A program made the position numbers and the translations under genes. The notes beneath the pieces were generated by a model that saw only the letters and a list, made by a program, of their open reading frames with translations, searched no databases and was not told the DNA's origin. DNA of 35,978 nucleotides from Paenibacillus terrae (GTDB lineage: Bacteria > Bacillota > Bacilli > Paenibacillales > Paenibacillaceae), in the NCBI RefSeq assembly GCF_005217525.1, contig NZ_PNXQ01000013.1, forward strand, positions 92,055 to 128,032. Direction: 5' to 3'. Numbering within the stretch: position 1 is the first letter of the stretch; each line of letters opens with the position of its first letter. Shown here one piece after another: positions 6,997-13,415 of the stretch.

Positions 6997-9041
6997 CCCG
7001 AACAGGTACAGCGGATTTATCGAAGGCTTGGCGTGTAGGAGGCATTTTTGGGGGTGGCTTGGCGGTCCTTATTGCGCTTTTTTTTGTAAGCTTGTGCTAT
7101 GGAGAGGCGCCGATCCCGCTGCATACCGTAATAGAGGCGTTGACCCAGCGTCAGAATAGTCTTGAGCATAATATGGTTTGGGATCTGCGGATGCCGCGTA
7201 CGGTCATTGGAATCTTGGCTGGAGGTGCGCTTGCGATCGCCGGTGCATTGTTGCAGGCCATCACCAAAAATCCGTTGGCGGCTTCTGATACGCTCGGAAT
7301 CAACGCCGGTGCCTACTTTGTGGTTGTGCTTGGCGCGGTGATGTTTCCCGCATTGCTGCATCAGGCTCCGTTTCTGTTTGCCGCCATCGGCGGCCTGCTG
7401 GCAGCGGTGCTTGCTTACTTTATGGGCGGCGGGCGAGCTGGCAGTCCGATCCGGCTGGCGCTTGCTGGCCTCATCGTGTCTATGGTACTCGGTTCGTTTA
7501 CTGGAGCATTACATATTTTTTACTCCTTTGAAACGCAGGGATTGTTTCTCTGGGGTTCCGGTTCGCTGGTGCAAAACGATTGGAGTGGCACTACTTATGC
7601 TTGGCCCTGGGTTGCAGGGCTCTCGGTTATCGCGGTTTTGCTGTCGAGGCAATTCGATGTGCTGGATCTGGATGAGTCCACATCCACGTCTCTCGGGCAA
7701 AAGGTGGGCTTGACCCGGGCGGCGGGAATTGTATTGGCAGTCCTGCTGTCGACCCTTACAGTCAGCGTCATTGGGCCCATCGGGTTTGTAGGTTTAGTGG
7801 CTCCGCATTTGGTGCGCTTAAGCGGCCTGAAAATGCACCGCTGGGTACTGCCTGGTTCCTTCCTGTGGGGGGCACTGTTGTTGACGGGCGCTGACGTGCT
7901 GGCGAAAATGGTCCACCAATCCAGCATGGATCTGCCGACCGGAGCGGTAATGGCATTGATCGGGGCCCCTTGGTTAATTTGGCTTATCCTGTGGAGGATG
8001 AAACTGCCTTCCGGCATCGGCGGACAGTCTTCAATGAACATAGGTGTGCGCTCTCGGAAATTACCGTATGGCAGGCTGGTCACATTGCTTGCGTGTGGGG
8101 CCGTGCTGCTAACCGTATTTAGCCTGATGTTTGGAGGAATGCGCATTCCGGTGGGCGTTCTGCTGTCCGGGCTGTTTGGCGGTGCGAGCGCGAATTCGGC
8201 TCTGCTGCAATTTAGAATTCCACGCACGCTGGTGGCGGCCGGGGCTGGTATCGCGCTTGCGGTGAGCGGTGTCTTGATCCAACTAGCCGTTCGCAATCCC
8301 TTGGCGGATGCCTCGATCATCGGGGTCTCTTCTGGAGCGGGATTCGGCGCGCTTGCGGTAATCATCGTCTGGCCCGGGCTGCCTGTTTATGTGCTGCCAG
8401 TCGCGGCGATCGCTGGAGCGGCAGTTTCAGCGGCAGTGATTTTCTTTCTATCCTGGAACAAACATCTGAATCCGTCTGTTGTCATATTACTCGGTATCGC
8501 TGTATCAGCGATCGGAGCAGCCGGAATTCAGGTGCTAATTATCCAAGGCTCGCTGTGGGGCAGCGCCGGTTATATTTGGCTGACCGGTAGTACCTACGCT
8601 CGAAGCTGGGCGCAGGTGACAACGATTCTGGCCTTTCTGCTCGTGTTGTTGCCAGTAGCCTGGTGGCTAGCTCGTCGTTTCGATCTTTTGGTATTTGACG
8701 ATAGCAGCGCCATGGGACTGGGGCTTCCGGTGCGTCGCACCCGGCTGCTGGCGATGGCAGTGGGCGTGCTGCTGGCGGGAGGAGCGGTAGCCTGCGTGGG
8801 TACGATTGGCTTCATCGGGCTGATTGCTCCGCATATCGTGCGCACATTGATCGGGCACCATGTGCGCCGTTCCATTGTCTTGTCGAGCATCTTGGGAGCG
8901 GTGATGCTGGTGCTGGCAGATACGATTGGACGGACGATTCTTGCGCCGACGGAGATTCCTTCTGGCCTGCTGATCGCTCTGATCGGTGCGCCGTACTTCC
9001 TGTACTTGATGTATCGCTCCAATCGTAGTAAGTCAGTGTAG
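6993..9041 (+). CDS. Fused double FecCD-type siderophore permease (FhuB-like)
   Basis: 682 aa, twice the length of a single FecCD permease. The two halves repeat the same landmarks: RMPRTVIGILAGGALAIAGA with KNPLAASDTLGI near residues 50-85, and RIPRTLVAAGAGIALAVSG with RNPLADASIIGV near 395-430; then GPIGFVGLVAPHLVR in half one and GTIGFIGLIAPHIVR in half two. Each half should give about ten membrane helices, so one polypeptide makes the whole channel, as in E. coli FhuB. ATG overlaps the TGA of the binding-protein gene (ATGA). No ATP-binding gene follows: a terminator comes within 20 bases. The pump must borrow an ATPase (FhuC/YusV-like) encoded elsewhere. Confidence 0.93.
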   Translation: MTRTGTADLSKAWRVGGIFGGGLAVLIALFFVSLCYGEAPIPLHTVIEALTQRQNSLEHNMVWDLRMPRTVIGILAGGALAIAGALLQAITKNPLAASDTLGINAGAYFVVVLGAVMFPALLHQAPFLFAAIGGLLAAVLAYFMGGGRAGSPIRLALAGLIVSMVLGSFTGALHIFYSFETQGLFLWGSGSLVQNDWSGTTYAWPWVAGLSVIAVLLSRQFDVLDLDESTSTSLGQKVGLTRAAGIVLAVLLSTLTVSVIGPIGFVGLVAPHLVRLSGLKMHRWVLPGSFLWGALLLTGADVLAKMVHQSSMDLPTGAVMALIGAPWLIWLILWRMKLPSGIGGQSSMNIGVRSRKLPYGRLVTLLACGAVLLTVFSLMFGGMRIPVGVLLSGLFGGASANSALLQFRIPRTLVAAGAGIALAVSGVLIQLAVRNPLADASIIGVSSGAGFGALAVIIVWPGLPVYVLPVAAIAGAAVSAAVIFFLSWNKHLNPSVVILLGIAVSAIGAAGIQVLIIQGSLWGSAGYIWLTGSTYARSWAQVTTILAFLLVLLPVAWWLARRFDLLVFDDSSAMGLGLPVRRTRLLAMAVGVLLAGGAVACVGTIGFIGLIAPHIVRTLIGHHVRRSIVLSSILGAVMLVLADTIGRTILAPTEIPSGLLIALIGAPYFLYLMYRSNRSKSV

Positions 9042-9060
9042 TGGAAGTGGTACGCAAAAA

Positions 9061-9105
9061 GGCTGTTTCCGAGCGGATTTTCCGTGGGGGAAACAGCCTC
9101 TTTTT
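9061..9105 (+). terminator. Terminator of the siderophore operon
   Basis: GGCTGTTTCC (9061-9070) pairs perfectly with GGAAACAGCC (9089-9098), followed by TCTTTTT. Confidence 0.9.
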
Positions 9106-9161
9106 ATATAGACAGTTGCAGTTTTAATTCAAATCTTCTGCAAAGCTATCAGGAATTTATA

Positions 9162-9189
9162 TTTACAAATCTAATAAAGTAGATATAAT
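9162..9189 (+). promoter_or_regulatory. Sigma-A promoter overlapping the arsR-type start
   Basis: TTTACA (9162-9167), 16-base spacer, TATAAT (9184-9189). The expected transcription start is about 9196-9197, where an in-frame ATG begins (9197). No ribosome-binding site precedes either ATG. Confidence 0.65.
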
Positions 9190-9196
9190 GTACTGT

Positions 9197-9508
9197 ATGG
9201 AACCGTCATTGATTTATAAAGCTTTGTCTAATGAGACACGCCGTCTAGTTATGCTGTGGTTAAAAAATCCAGAGGAATTTTTTGATGAACAGGCTTATTT
9301 GAACCAAGGTCTTAATTTTCGAATTGGTGTATGTGTGGGGGATATACAGGCTAAAGCAGGACTCGCACAGTCTGTTATTTCAAGTTATTTATTAACGATG
9401 CAAAAAGCTGGTTTGTTGGAGTCTGAGCGAATTGGGAAGTGGACATACTATCGTCGGAACGAAAAGACGATACAGGAATTTGCCGAGTACATTCAAAAGG
9501 AACTATAG
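9197..9508 (+). CDS. ArsR/SmtB-family winged-helix regulator, probably from a leaderless mRNA
   Basis: 103 aa from the ATG at 9197; an in-frame ATG at 9188 gives three more residues but lies inside the -10 hexamer. MEPSLIYKALSNETRRLVMLWL is the standard ArsR first helix (kaLsnetRr.il..L). After an insert rich in Phe and Asn comes the helix-turn-helix (DIQAKAGLAQSVISSYLLTMQKAGLLE) and the wing (ERIGKWTYYRRNEKTI). No CxC or other metal motif; a lone Cys sits in VCVGDI. Regulators of this subgroup sit beside oxidoreductase or MFS genes, and here the disrupted MFS gene begins 75 bases downstream, so the original unit was probably regulator-transporter. AT-rich relative to the flanking operons. 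Confidence 0.85.
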   Translation: MEPSLIYKALSNETRRLVMLWLKNPEEFFDEQAYLNQGLNFRIGVCVGDIQAKAGLAQSVISSYLLTMQKAGLLESERIGKWTYYRRNEKTIQEFAEYIQKEL

Positions 9509-9626
9509 ACAGAAAGGAGGTTTTTTTTGTTAAATACATCTATAAATCTGTATATATAAATATGATGGGAGCTTACTTTTAAAATGAAACAGGTTAACTC
9601 TTTGCTTATTATGATTTTGGCTTTAG

Positions 9627-9657
9627 TATTCAAAGTAAATTAAGTATTAGACTCGGA
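9627..9657 (+). repeat. Left terminal inverted repeat of the insertion
   Basis: Pairs with the reverse complement of 10674-10704 at 23 of 31 positions; the match is strongest at bases 17-27 (AGTATTAGACT). Confidence 0.75.
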
Positions 9658-9706
9658 AAATAAAGATGTAGACTGAGAAAATAAAGTGTTAGACTGCCGG
9701 TACTGC

Positions 9707-9720
9707 GTTAAGCTAACGGG
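9707..9720 (+). repeat. Inner direct repeat, copy 1
   Basis: GTTAAGCTAACGGG; copy 2 (GTTAAGCTATCGGG) is at 10514-10527 in the same orientation. Together they bracket the oxidoreductase gene with its promoter region, inside the terminal repeats. In copy 2 the sequence goes on to form a small hairpin with CGTTAG. Confidence 0.6.
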
Positions 9721-9789
9721 CAGGATAGCGTGGCGGAATCCTCTATGTTAATTCTCTGGTGATAAAAAGTGTGGAACCAGTAAAAAAAT

Positions 9790-9835
9790 ACTTACCTTTA
9801 TGAAGTATCTGTACTAAAAGTGCATACTTTCAATA
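9790..9835. promoter_or_regulatory. Candidate HxlR/YodB-type operator region
   Basis: TACTT (9790-9794) faces AAGTA (9801-9805), then GTACT (9811-9815) and ATACTT (9825-9830) follow. Interleaved TACT/AGTA half-sites in front of a quinone-type reductase resemble targets of HxlR-family redox regulators. Tentative. Confidence 0.35.
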
Positions 9836-9891
9836 TTTCTAGCGTTCATTTTATTATCAAGATATAAATAATACTTAAGGAGGACAAATCT

Positions 9892-10422
9892 TTGAAAACT
9901 CTTGTTATTGTAGCGCATCCCAGCATGGAAACATCCGTCATTAATAAGCGATGGGTAGAAGAACTGAAAAAATATCCAGAAAAGTATACTGTTCACGAGT
10001 TGTCTAAAGTTTACCCTGATGGAAACATCGACGTGGAAAAGGAACAAAAATTGGTTGAATCTCATGGTAATCTTGTTTTGCAGTTCCCTATATATTGGTT
10101 TAATTGTCCGCCTCTCCTAAAAAAATGGTTTGACGATGTTTTAACTTATGGATGGGCTTTTGGTTCAAATGGAGGAGATAAATTCAAGAATCGTAAAGTT
10201 GCTTTAGGTGTATCTGCAGGAATCGAAAAGCTAGATTATCACGAAAACGGAAGATATCAATATACGCTTGAACAAATACTGGTTCCATTTAGAATGACAT
10301 TCCTATATTGCGATGCAGATTATCGTTCATTCTTTGCATTTTATGGTGAGGAATATGATCGATCTGAAGAAACTGTGGAAAAAAGCACTGAAAATTATTT
10401 GGATTTTGTTGATAACCTATAA
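9892..10422 (+). CDS. NAD(P)H oxidoreductase, flavodoxin-like fold (MdaB/KefF/YwrO type)
   Basis: 176 aa. KTLVIVAHPSMETSVINKRW is the FMN-phosphate loop of this family (vi.aHP....s.iNk.l). LVLQFPIYWFNCPPLLKKWFDDVLTYGWAF matches the conserved FPlyW.s.PallK.w.D.vl..G.af block, and a KVALGVSAG segment follows. Soluble FMN enzyme reducing quinones or electrophiles with NAD(P)H. Start is TTG at 9892 with AAGGAGG 8 bases upstream. The 100 bases before it hold repeated TACTT/AGTA words, like HxlR/YodB-type operator regions that often control such genes; the regulator is not present. It is the passenger of the insertion that split the MFS gene. Confidence 0.88.
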   Translation: MKTLVIVAHPSMETSVINKRWVEELKKYPEKYTVHELSKVYPDGNIDVEKEQKLVESHGNLVLQFPIYWFNCPPLLKKWFDDVLTYGWAFGSNGGDKFKNRKVALGVSAGIEKLDYHENGRYQYTLEQILVPFRMTFLYCDADYRSFFAFYGEEYDRSEETVEKSTENYLDFVDNL

Positions 10423-10513
10423 TATGCATCTATATTTCGTTTGCAAGTTACCCATCAAAAAAATTGATTCATTTGAAGAATTAGTTTGTGAACTCACCAC
10501 GACTGATACCGAT

Positions 10514-10527
10514 GTTAAGCTATCGGG
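10514..10527 (+). repeat. Inner direct repeat, copy 2
   Basis: GTTAAGCTATCGGG, 13 of 14 identical to 9707-9720. The following GGACGTTAG lets AGCTATCG/CGTTAGTT form a short imperfect hairpin. It overlaps the end of an open frame without recognisable product. Confidence 0.6.
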
Positions 10528-10673
10528 GGACGTTAGTTGAATGACAACAGCGGTAGTCTAAGACTTTATTTATCAAGTCTTGGTCTGCCGCTGCTTCCTT
10601 TAATGGATCAGTCTAAAACTTATTTTTCATGTGCTGACGATTCTTCAAATCAAAAACCGCATTAAATCAATGG

Positions 10674-10704
10674 TCCCAGTCTAATACTATATTTTCACCG
10701 AACA
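10674..10704 (-). repeat. Right terminal inverted repeat of the insertion
   Basis: Reverse complement begins TGTTCGGTGAAAATATAG and aligns with the left repeat. The restored MFS frame begins five bases later, after the second TTTAG. Confidence 0.75.
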
Positions 10705-11905
10705 TTTAGGTGTATTCGGCATTATTACAACGGAAATGAGGATTATAGGTGTTTTACCCCAGGTCATTCAAAAATTTAATATATCGACTTCACAGGCGGG
10801 CTGGCTTGTAAGTGTATTTTCTTTAGTCGTTGCTATTTCAGGTCCATTCCTGACCTTACTCGTTTCCGGTATAAATCGCAAAGTCATTCTGTTAACGGCT
10901 GTGCTCAGTTTTGTGATTTCAAATATGGTTTATGCTTTTACGACCGAATTCAATATGATGCTCATTTTCCGCATTCTCCCTGCTATTTTTCATCCTGTCT
11001 TTTTTTCGGTTGCCTTAGTGACCGCAGCCAAACTTGTCCCGCCGGAAAAAAGCAGTAAAGCAGTCACCAAGGTTTTCGCCGGAATAACGGTCGGATTTGC
11101 TTTTGGCGTATAACTTCTTATCTCGCAGAAAAAATATCGTTAGAAGCCGCTTTCTTGTTTGGGGCTGTTGTCAGCATGATTGCCTTTACAGGAATCCTCA
11201 TTTGGCTTCCTTCTATGCCGGTTAAAGAGAAAATGTCTTATGGAAAACAGCTCGGTATACTACGTAAACCTCAATTATGGTTCAATATCGTGACCGTTAT
11301 TTTTATCTTTGCAGCTATGTTCTCTGTGTACAGCTACTTTGCTGAATATCTTGGTCAGGTCACCCATATGAATGGGTCATGGATTAGTATCATGTTAATG
11401 GTCTTTGGAATCATCATGATTTTTGGGGATTTTTTATTTGGGGGGTTATTACATAAAAATCTTATAAAGACCGTCCTTATGTTTCCTCTGCTGTATGTGG
11501 TCATTTACTTATTCACTTATAGTCTGGGAACTTTTTTCCTTTCGATGGTTGCGGTTGTACTTATTTGGGGAGCGGTGCATTCCGGAGGGCTTATTATTAG
11601 CCAAGCATGGCTAACGACAGAGACGAAAGAAGCTCCCGAATTTGGAAACAGCTTGTTTGTCTCATTTTCTAATCTTGGCATTACTGCGGGGGCTTCAATT
11701 GGCGGTTGGTTTATCTCTCACTTGGGAATACACCAGCTCATCTGGAGCGGAATAATGTTTACACTTCTGGCTTTTTTAACAATCATCATTAAAGTAAAAA
11801 TATTCAAATCGAATGCAGAGGAAGTAAACGTGAGTTAAAATATGGAGAGACATTAGAAGAGTACCCTACATGATGACCATAAAATAATGCATGGAGTGAT
11901 GTTGA

Positions 11906-12019
11906 TTGCATTTCGTATGGAGTAATATTTTAATTACCCTCCTAATCGTTGGTGGCATTTTGGCGTTGTTCGTCTGGGGAGTGATTTCCTTTATAAAGCG
12001 TCTTCGGAGATCGGAATGA
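11906..12019 (+). CDS. 37-aa single-helix membrane peptide (DUF4083-like)
   Basis: Starts TTG at 11906, seven bases after GGAGTG; an in-frame stop lies directly before it. The sequence is a short polar start, a hydrophobic helix (ILITLLIVGGILALFVWGVI) and a basic tail SFIKRLRRSE. This plan and the FIKRL tail recall the DUF4083 family of tiny Bacillus membrane peptides. It lies between the MFS remnant and a terminator. Short and without a strong start codon, so the call is tentative. Confidence 0.45.
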   Translation: MHFVWSNILITLLIVGGILALFVWGVISFIKRLRRSE

Positions 12020-12043
12020 GCTTTTCAATGATCATTATTTACT

Positions 12044-12055
12044 GTTTACGTAAAC
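12044..12055. promoter_or_regulatory. 12-bp perfect palindrome
   Basis: GTTTACGTAAAC is self-complementary and stands directly before the terminator stem. It has operator shape, but no gene start lies close enough to give it a clear role. Confidence 0.3.
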
Positions 12056-12057
12056 GT

Positions 12058-12112
12058 GGGACCCGTAAAAATAACTCTTTTCAGAGTCTATATTTTACGG
12101 GTCCCTGTTTTA
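12058..12112. terminator. Strong terminator between the membrane peptide and the convergent XRE gene
   Basis: GGGACCCGTAAAA (12058-12070) pairs perfectly with TTTTACGGGTCCC (12093-12105) with an inner hairpin ACTCTTTTCAGAGT, then TGTTTTATTT. It ends just before the stop codon of the minus-strand gene. Confidence 0.85.
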
Positions 12113-12113
12113 T

Positions 12114-12347
12114 TTAGAGCTTACGAATTTCAAATAAATCATTGGGAGTGATATTGAAATAGACACACAATTTAGTGATTAAGGTAGCTGATATTTTCTT
12201 TTTTTCCATATTGCTATTGTGCACCAGCTCCATAATTGTAGTTCTGCGATGACCAATTTCCTCGGATAATTTCAGAACAGACATGTTATCGTGCTGTTTT
12301 AAAATCTCATCCAACTTGCAATGTAAAATGTAACCTTGTTGATCCAT
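12114..12347 (-). CDS. XRE (Cro/C1)-family small transcriptional regulator
   Basis: 77 aa from the ATG at 12347, with GGAGG 5 bases upstream; a GTG at 12383 lacks a ribosome site. The helix-turn-helix is MSVLKLSEEIGHRRTTIMELVHN, followed by KKISATLITKLCVYFNITPNDLFEI, the usual end of the single-domain YozG/Xre-like repressors (laklCkaLnvtpgDLfei). It is preceded by two copies of a palindromic site that overlap its own promoter, so it probably represses itself. It is divergent from the 218-aa unknown gene, which it may also control. Confidence 0.85.
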   Translation of the reverse strand: MDQQGYILHCKLDEILKQHDNMSVLKLSEEIGHRRTTIMELVHNSNMEKKKISATLITKLCVYFNITPNDLFEIRKL

Positions 12348-12377
12348 AGGAGCCTCCAGATGACTTAGAATAAAATA

Positions 12378-12396
12378 TTGCACTATGAAAGTGCAT
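12378..12396. promoter_or_regulatory. Operator 1 of the XRE regulator (predicted)
   Basis: TTGCACTATGAAAGTGCAT: TGCACT and AGTGCA form an inverted repeat around five bases. It lies in the transcript leader of the regulator. Confidence 0.55.
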
Positions 12397-12411
12397 GTGA
12401 TATATTGTGTT

Positions 12412-12439
12412 TATATAAAGTTGCACCATGAAAGTGCAA
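12412..12439 (-). promoter_or_regulatory. Promoter of the XRE regulator
   Basis: On the minus strand TTGCAC (12434-12439) and TATATA (12412-12417) are 16 bases apart. The -35 lies inside operator 2. Confidence 0.55.
12421..12439. promoter_or_regulatory. Operator 2 of the XRE regulator (predicted)
   Basis: TTGCACCATGAAAGTGCAA differs from operator 1 at only two positions and starts exactly 43 bases later, about four helical turns, so two bound dimers would face the same side. Confidence 0.55.
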
Positions 12440-12537
12440 TTGGTTCGTAATATATTATCATTTTATCAAAGGGATGTACAACGTACCCTTGGCTTTGCTA
12501 TTGCCATTTTTCCAAAAATAGAATTGGGGGAGATACC

Positions 12538-13194
12538 ATGATGCAAAACACTAAAACCAACAAACAAGCCATCAAAACCATTGTTCGTATGGGACAGGTT
12601 TGGGAGCAGACAGAAGAAAACGAAGAAGCCGGGCTGCACTACTATCACATTACAGATGCCCTTGACCGCCAATGGCAGACCATTGGGATGAATGTAACGG
12701 ATGCAATTCAAGTGTTTGAGCATGGGAGCGATAAAGTGTGGACACGAATCATTCAGCCAGCTCCATTTCATCCTGACCTGACTACAAACGATTTAATTCA
12801 TATGCTCAGTATTGGCCCAAAGGCTTGGCGTATACGCAACGCTATCCAAATCATATTGAATAACGTGGAAAGACGCAATGCATTTGTGAATCGTATTGTG
12901 AATGTGAATGACGAAGCTGTATTAAATCTATTATACAATATGAAAAATGAATTTCTTAAGCGCGATCAGCTTTCAAACCAGAAGTTCATGGATTTATATG
13001 CTGTAAACCCTGTAGAGGCGTTATCGGTCTACTTTTTGGAGTCTGTGGATGTTCATACATATTGGGAGTGGACCGAGGCAGGGGGTACATATAGCAAAGC
13101 CATTCAGTACAAACAAGTGAAACCTGAAATGACTTTAGCTGAAGCTATTGAAAAGGCAGAAGATGAAGCCAGAGACTTGGTTTCAGGCTACTAA
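12538..13194 (+). CDS. Hypothetical protein, 218 aa
   Basis: Not recognised. ATG at 12538 has GGGGGAG 5 bases upstream; a second ATG follows directly. Soluble and acidic, no signal peptide or membrane helix. Landmarks are HYYHITDALDRQWQTIGMNV near residue 34, FHPDLTTNDLIHMLSIGPKA in the middle and an acidic helical tail (LAEAIEKAEDEARDLVSGY). The first 18 residues are basic and polar. It is divergent from the XRE gene and shares its operator region, and 80 bases further lies a holin-like toxin gene. The patch has the look of accessory DNA. Confidence 0.75.
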   Translation: MMQNTKTNKQAIKTIVRMGQVWEQTEENEEAGLHYYHITDALDRQWQTIGMNVTDAIQVFEHGSDKVWTRIIQPAPFHPDLTTNDLIHMLSIGPKAWRIRNAIQIILNNVERRNAFVNRIVNVNDEAVLNLLYNMKNEFLKRDQLSNQKFMDLYAVNPVEALSVYFLESVDVHTYWEWTEAGGTYSKAIQYKQVKPEMTLAEAIEKAEDEARDLVSGY

Positions 13195-13250
13195 TATCGT
13201 GTGCTATCATGTTTTTAACCATTCTATTGGCTTAGATGGGCGGTCGGCTA

Positions 13251-13268
13251 GTCTCCTGCCAAGGAGGT
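13251..13268 (+). promoter_or_regulatory. Hairpin sequestering the ribosome-binding site of the small toxin
   Basis: CTCCT (13253-13257) pairs with AGGAG (13262-13266) around the loop GCCA, extended by two G-T pairs. The 3' arm is the core of the Shine-Dalgarno AAGGAGGT (13261-13268). Translation should be low unless this is opened. Confidence 0.55.
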
Positions 13269-13275
13269 GATGCCT

Positions 13276-13389
13276 GTGGAGGTTAAAGAGGCGCTGACAT
13301 TAATGATAATGTTTGGTACATTGCTGGTGACGCTGATCGGATTAGTCATCACAATTGTCGTTGCATTGAACCATAACCAAAAGAAGTAG
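13276..13389 (+). CDS. Putative holin-like toxin (Hol_Tox-type small membrane peptide)
   Basis: 37 aa from GTG 13276, eight bases after AAGGAGG; an in-frame ATG at 13270 lies too close to the site. Sequence layout: VEVKEALTLMIMFGTLL, then VTLIGLVITIVVALNHNQKK. The pattern of an acidic start with EAL, one helix, a VxTIVxAL motif and a basic polar tail is that of the short 'putative holin-like toxin' family common in Firmicutes. Its ribosome site is buried in a hairpin, as in type I toxin mRNAs. No clear antisense RNA promoter could be picked out on the other strand. Confidence 0.7.
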   Translation: MEVKEALTLMIMFGTLLVTLIGLVITIVVALNHNQKK

Positions 13390-13415
13390 ATGAAAGCGGA
13401 TGGGGTATTGATGTT

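Larger units (their letters stand above)
9627..10704 (+). mobile_element. Transposase-less insertion (mobile insertion cassette) carrying an NAD(P)H oxidoreductase
   Basis: 1,078 bp. Terminal inverted repeats 9627-9657 and 10674-10704 align without gaps at 23 of 31 positions, including a 10-base perfect core GTATTAGACT. Flanking 5-bp direct repeats TTTAG (9622-9626, 10705-10709) are the target duplication. TTAGACTG-like motifs recur inside each end (near 9649, 9669 and 9693 on the left; near 10554, 10612 and 10678 inverted on the right). Such multiple sub-terminal repeats recall IS21-family ends, but the family is not proven. The outer right end reads TG inward; the left end TA. No transposase frame fits inside; the only gene is the oxidoreductase. 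Mobile insertion cassettes of this plan are known for IS231 in the Bacillus cereus group. Confidence 0.75.
9584..11838 (+). pseudogene. MFS (DHA1-type) transporter, split by an insertion and frameshifted
   Basis: The gene starts at 9584 (MKQVNSLLIMILAL), is cut after base 9626, and resumes at 10710 (GVFGIITTEMRIIGVLPQ). Joining 9584-9626 to 10710 keeps the frame. From 10710 it runs through FNISTSQAGWLVSVFSLVVA and a G-rich segment to GITVGFAFGV, then hits TAA at 11111-11113. The protein continues in another frame (SYLAEKISLEAAFLFGAVV) to a TGA at 11836-11838, which fits loss of one base near 11110. Total would be about 390 aa with 12 helices, an AraJ/NepI-like drug or metabolite exporter. An AAAGGAGG site at 9513-9520 precedes a 10-codon TTG peptide and not this ATG. 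Broken twice, so it should be inactive. Confidence 0.85.

Noticed and set aside
7595..8365. 256-codon open frame opposite the fused permease
   Set aside because: It lies wholly inside the coding region on the other strand, has low-complexity Pro/Thr/Ser composition and no ribosome site; a shadow of GC-rich coding DNA.
9527..9559. 10-codon TTG peptide after a perfect AAAGGAGG
   Set aside because: Could be a leader peptide for the former MFS gene, but its eight-T spacer and tiny size give no support beyond the ribosome site.
10313..10540. 75-codon frame overlapping the end of the oxidoreductase
   Set aside because: Most of it is the oxidoreductase in another frame; the tail (IDSFEELVCELTTTDTD) was considered as a transposase remnant but nothing recognisable supports that.
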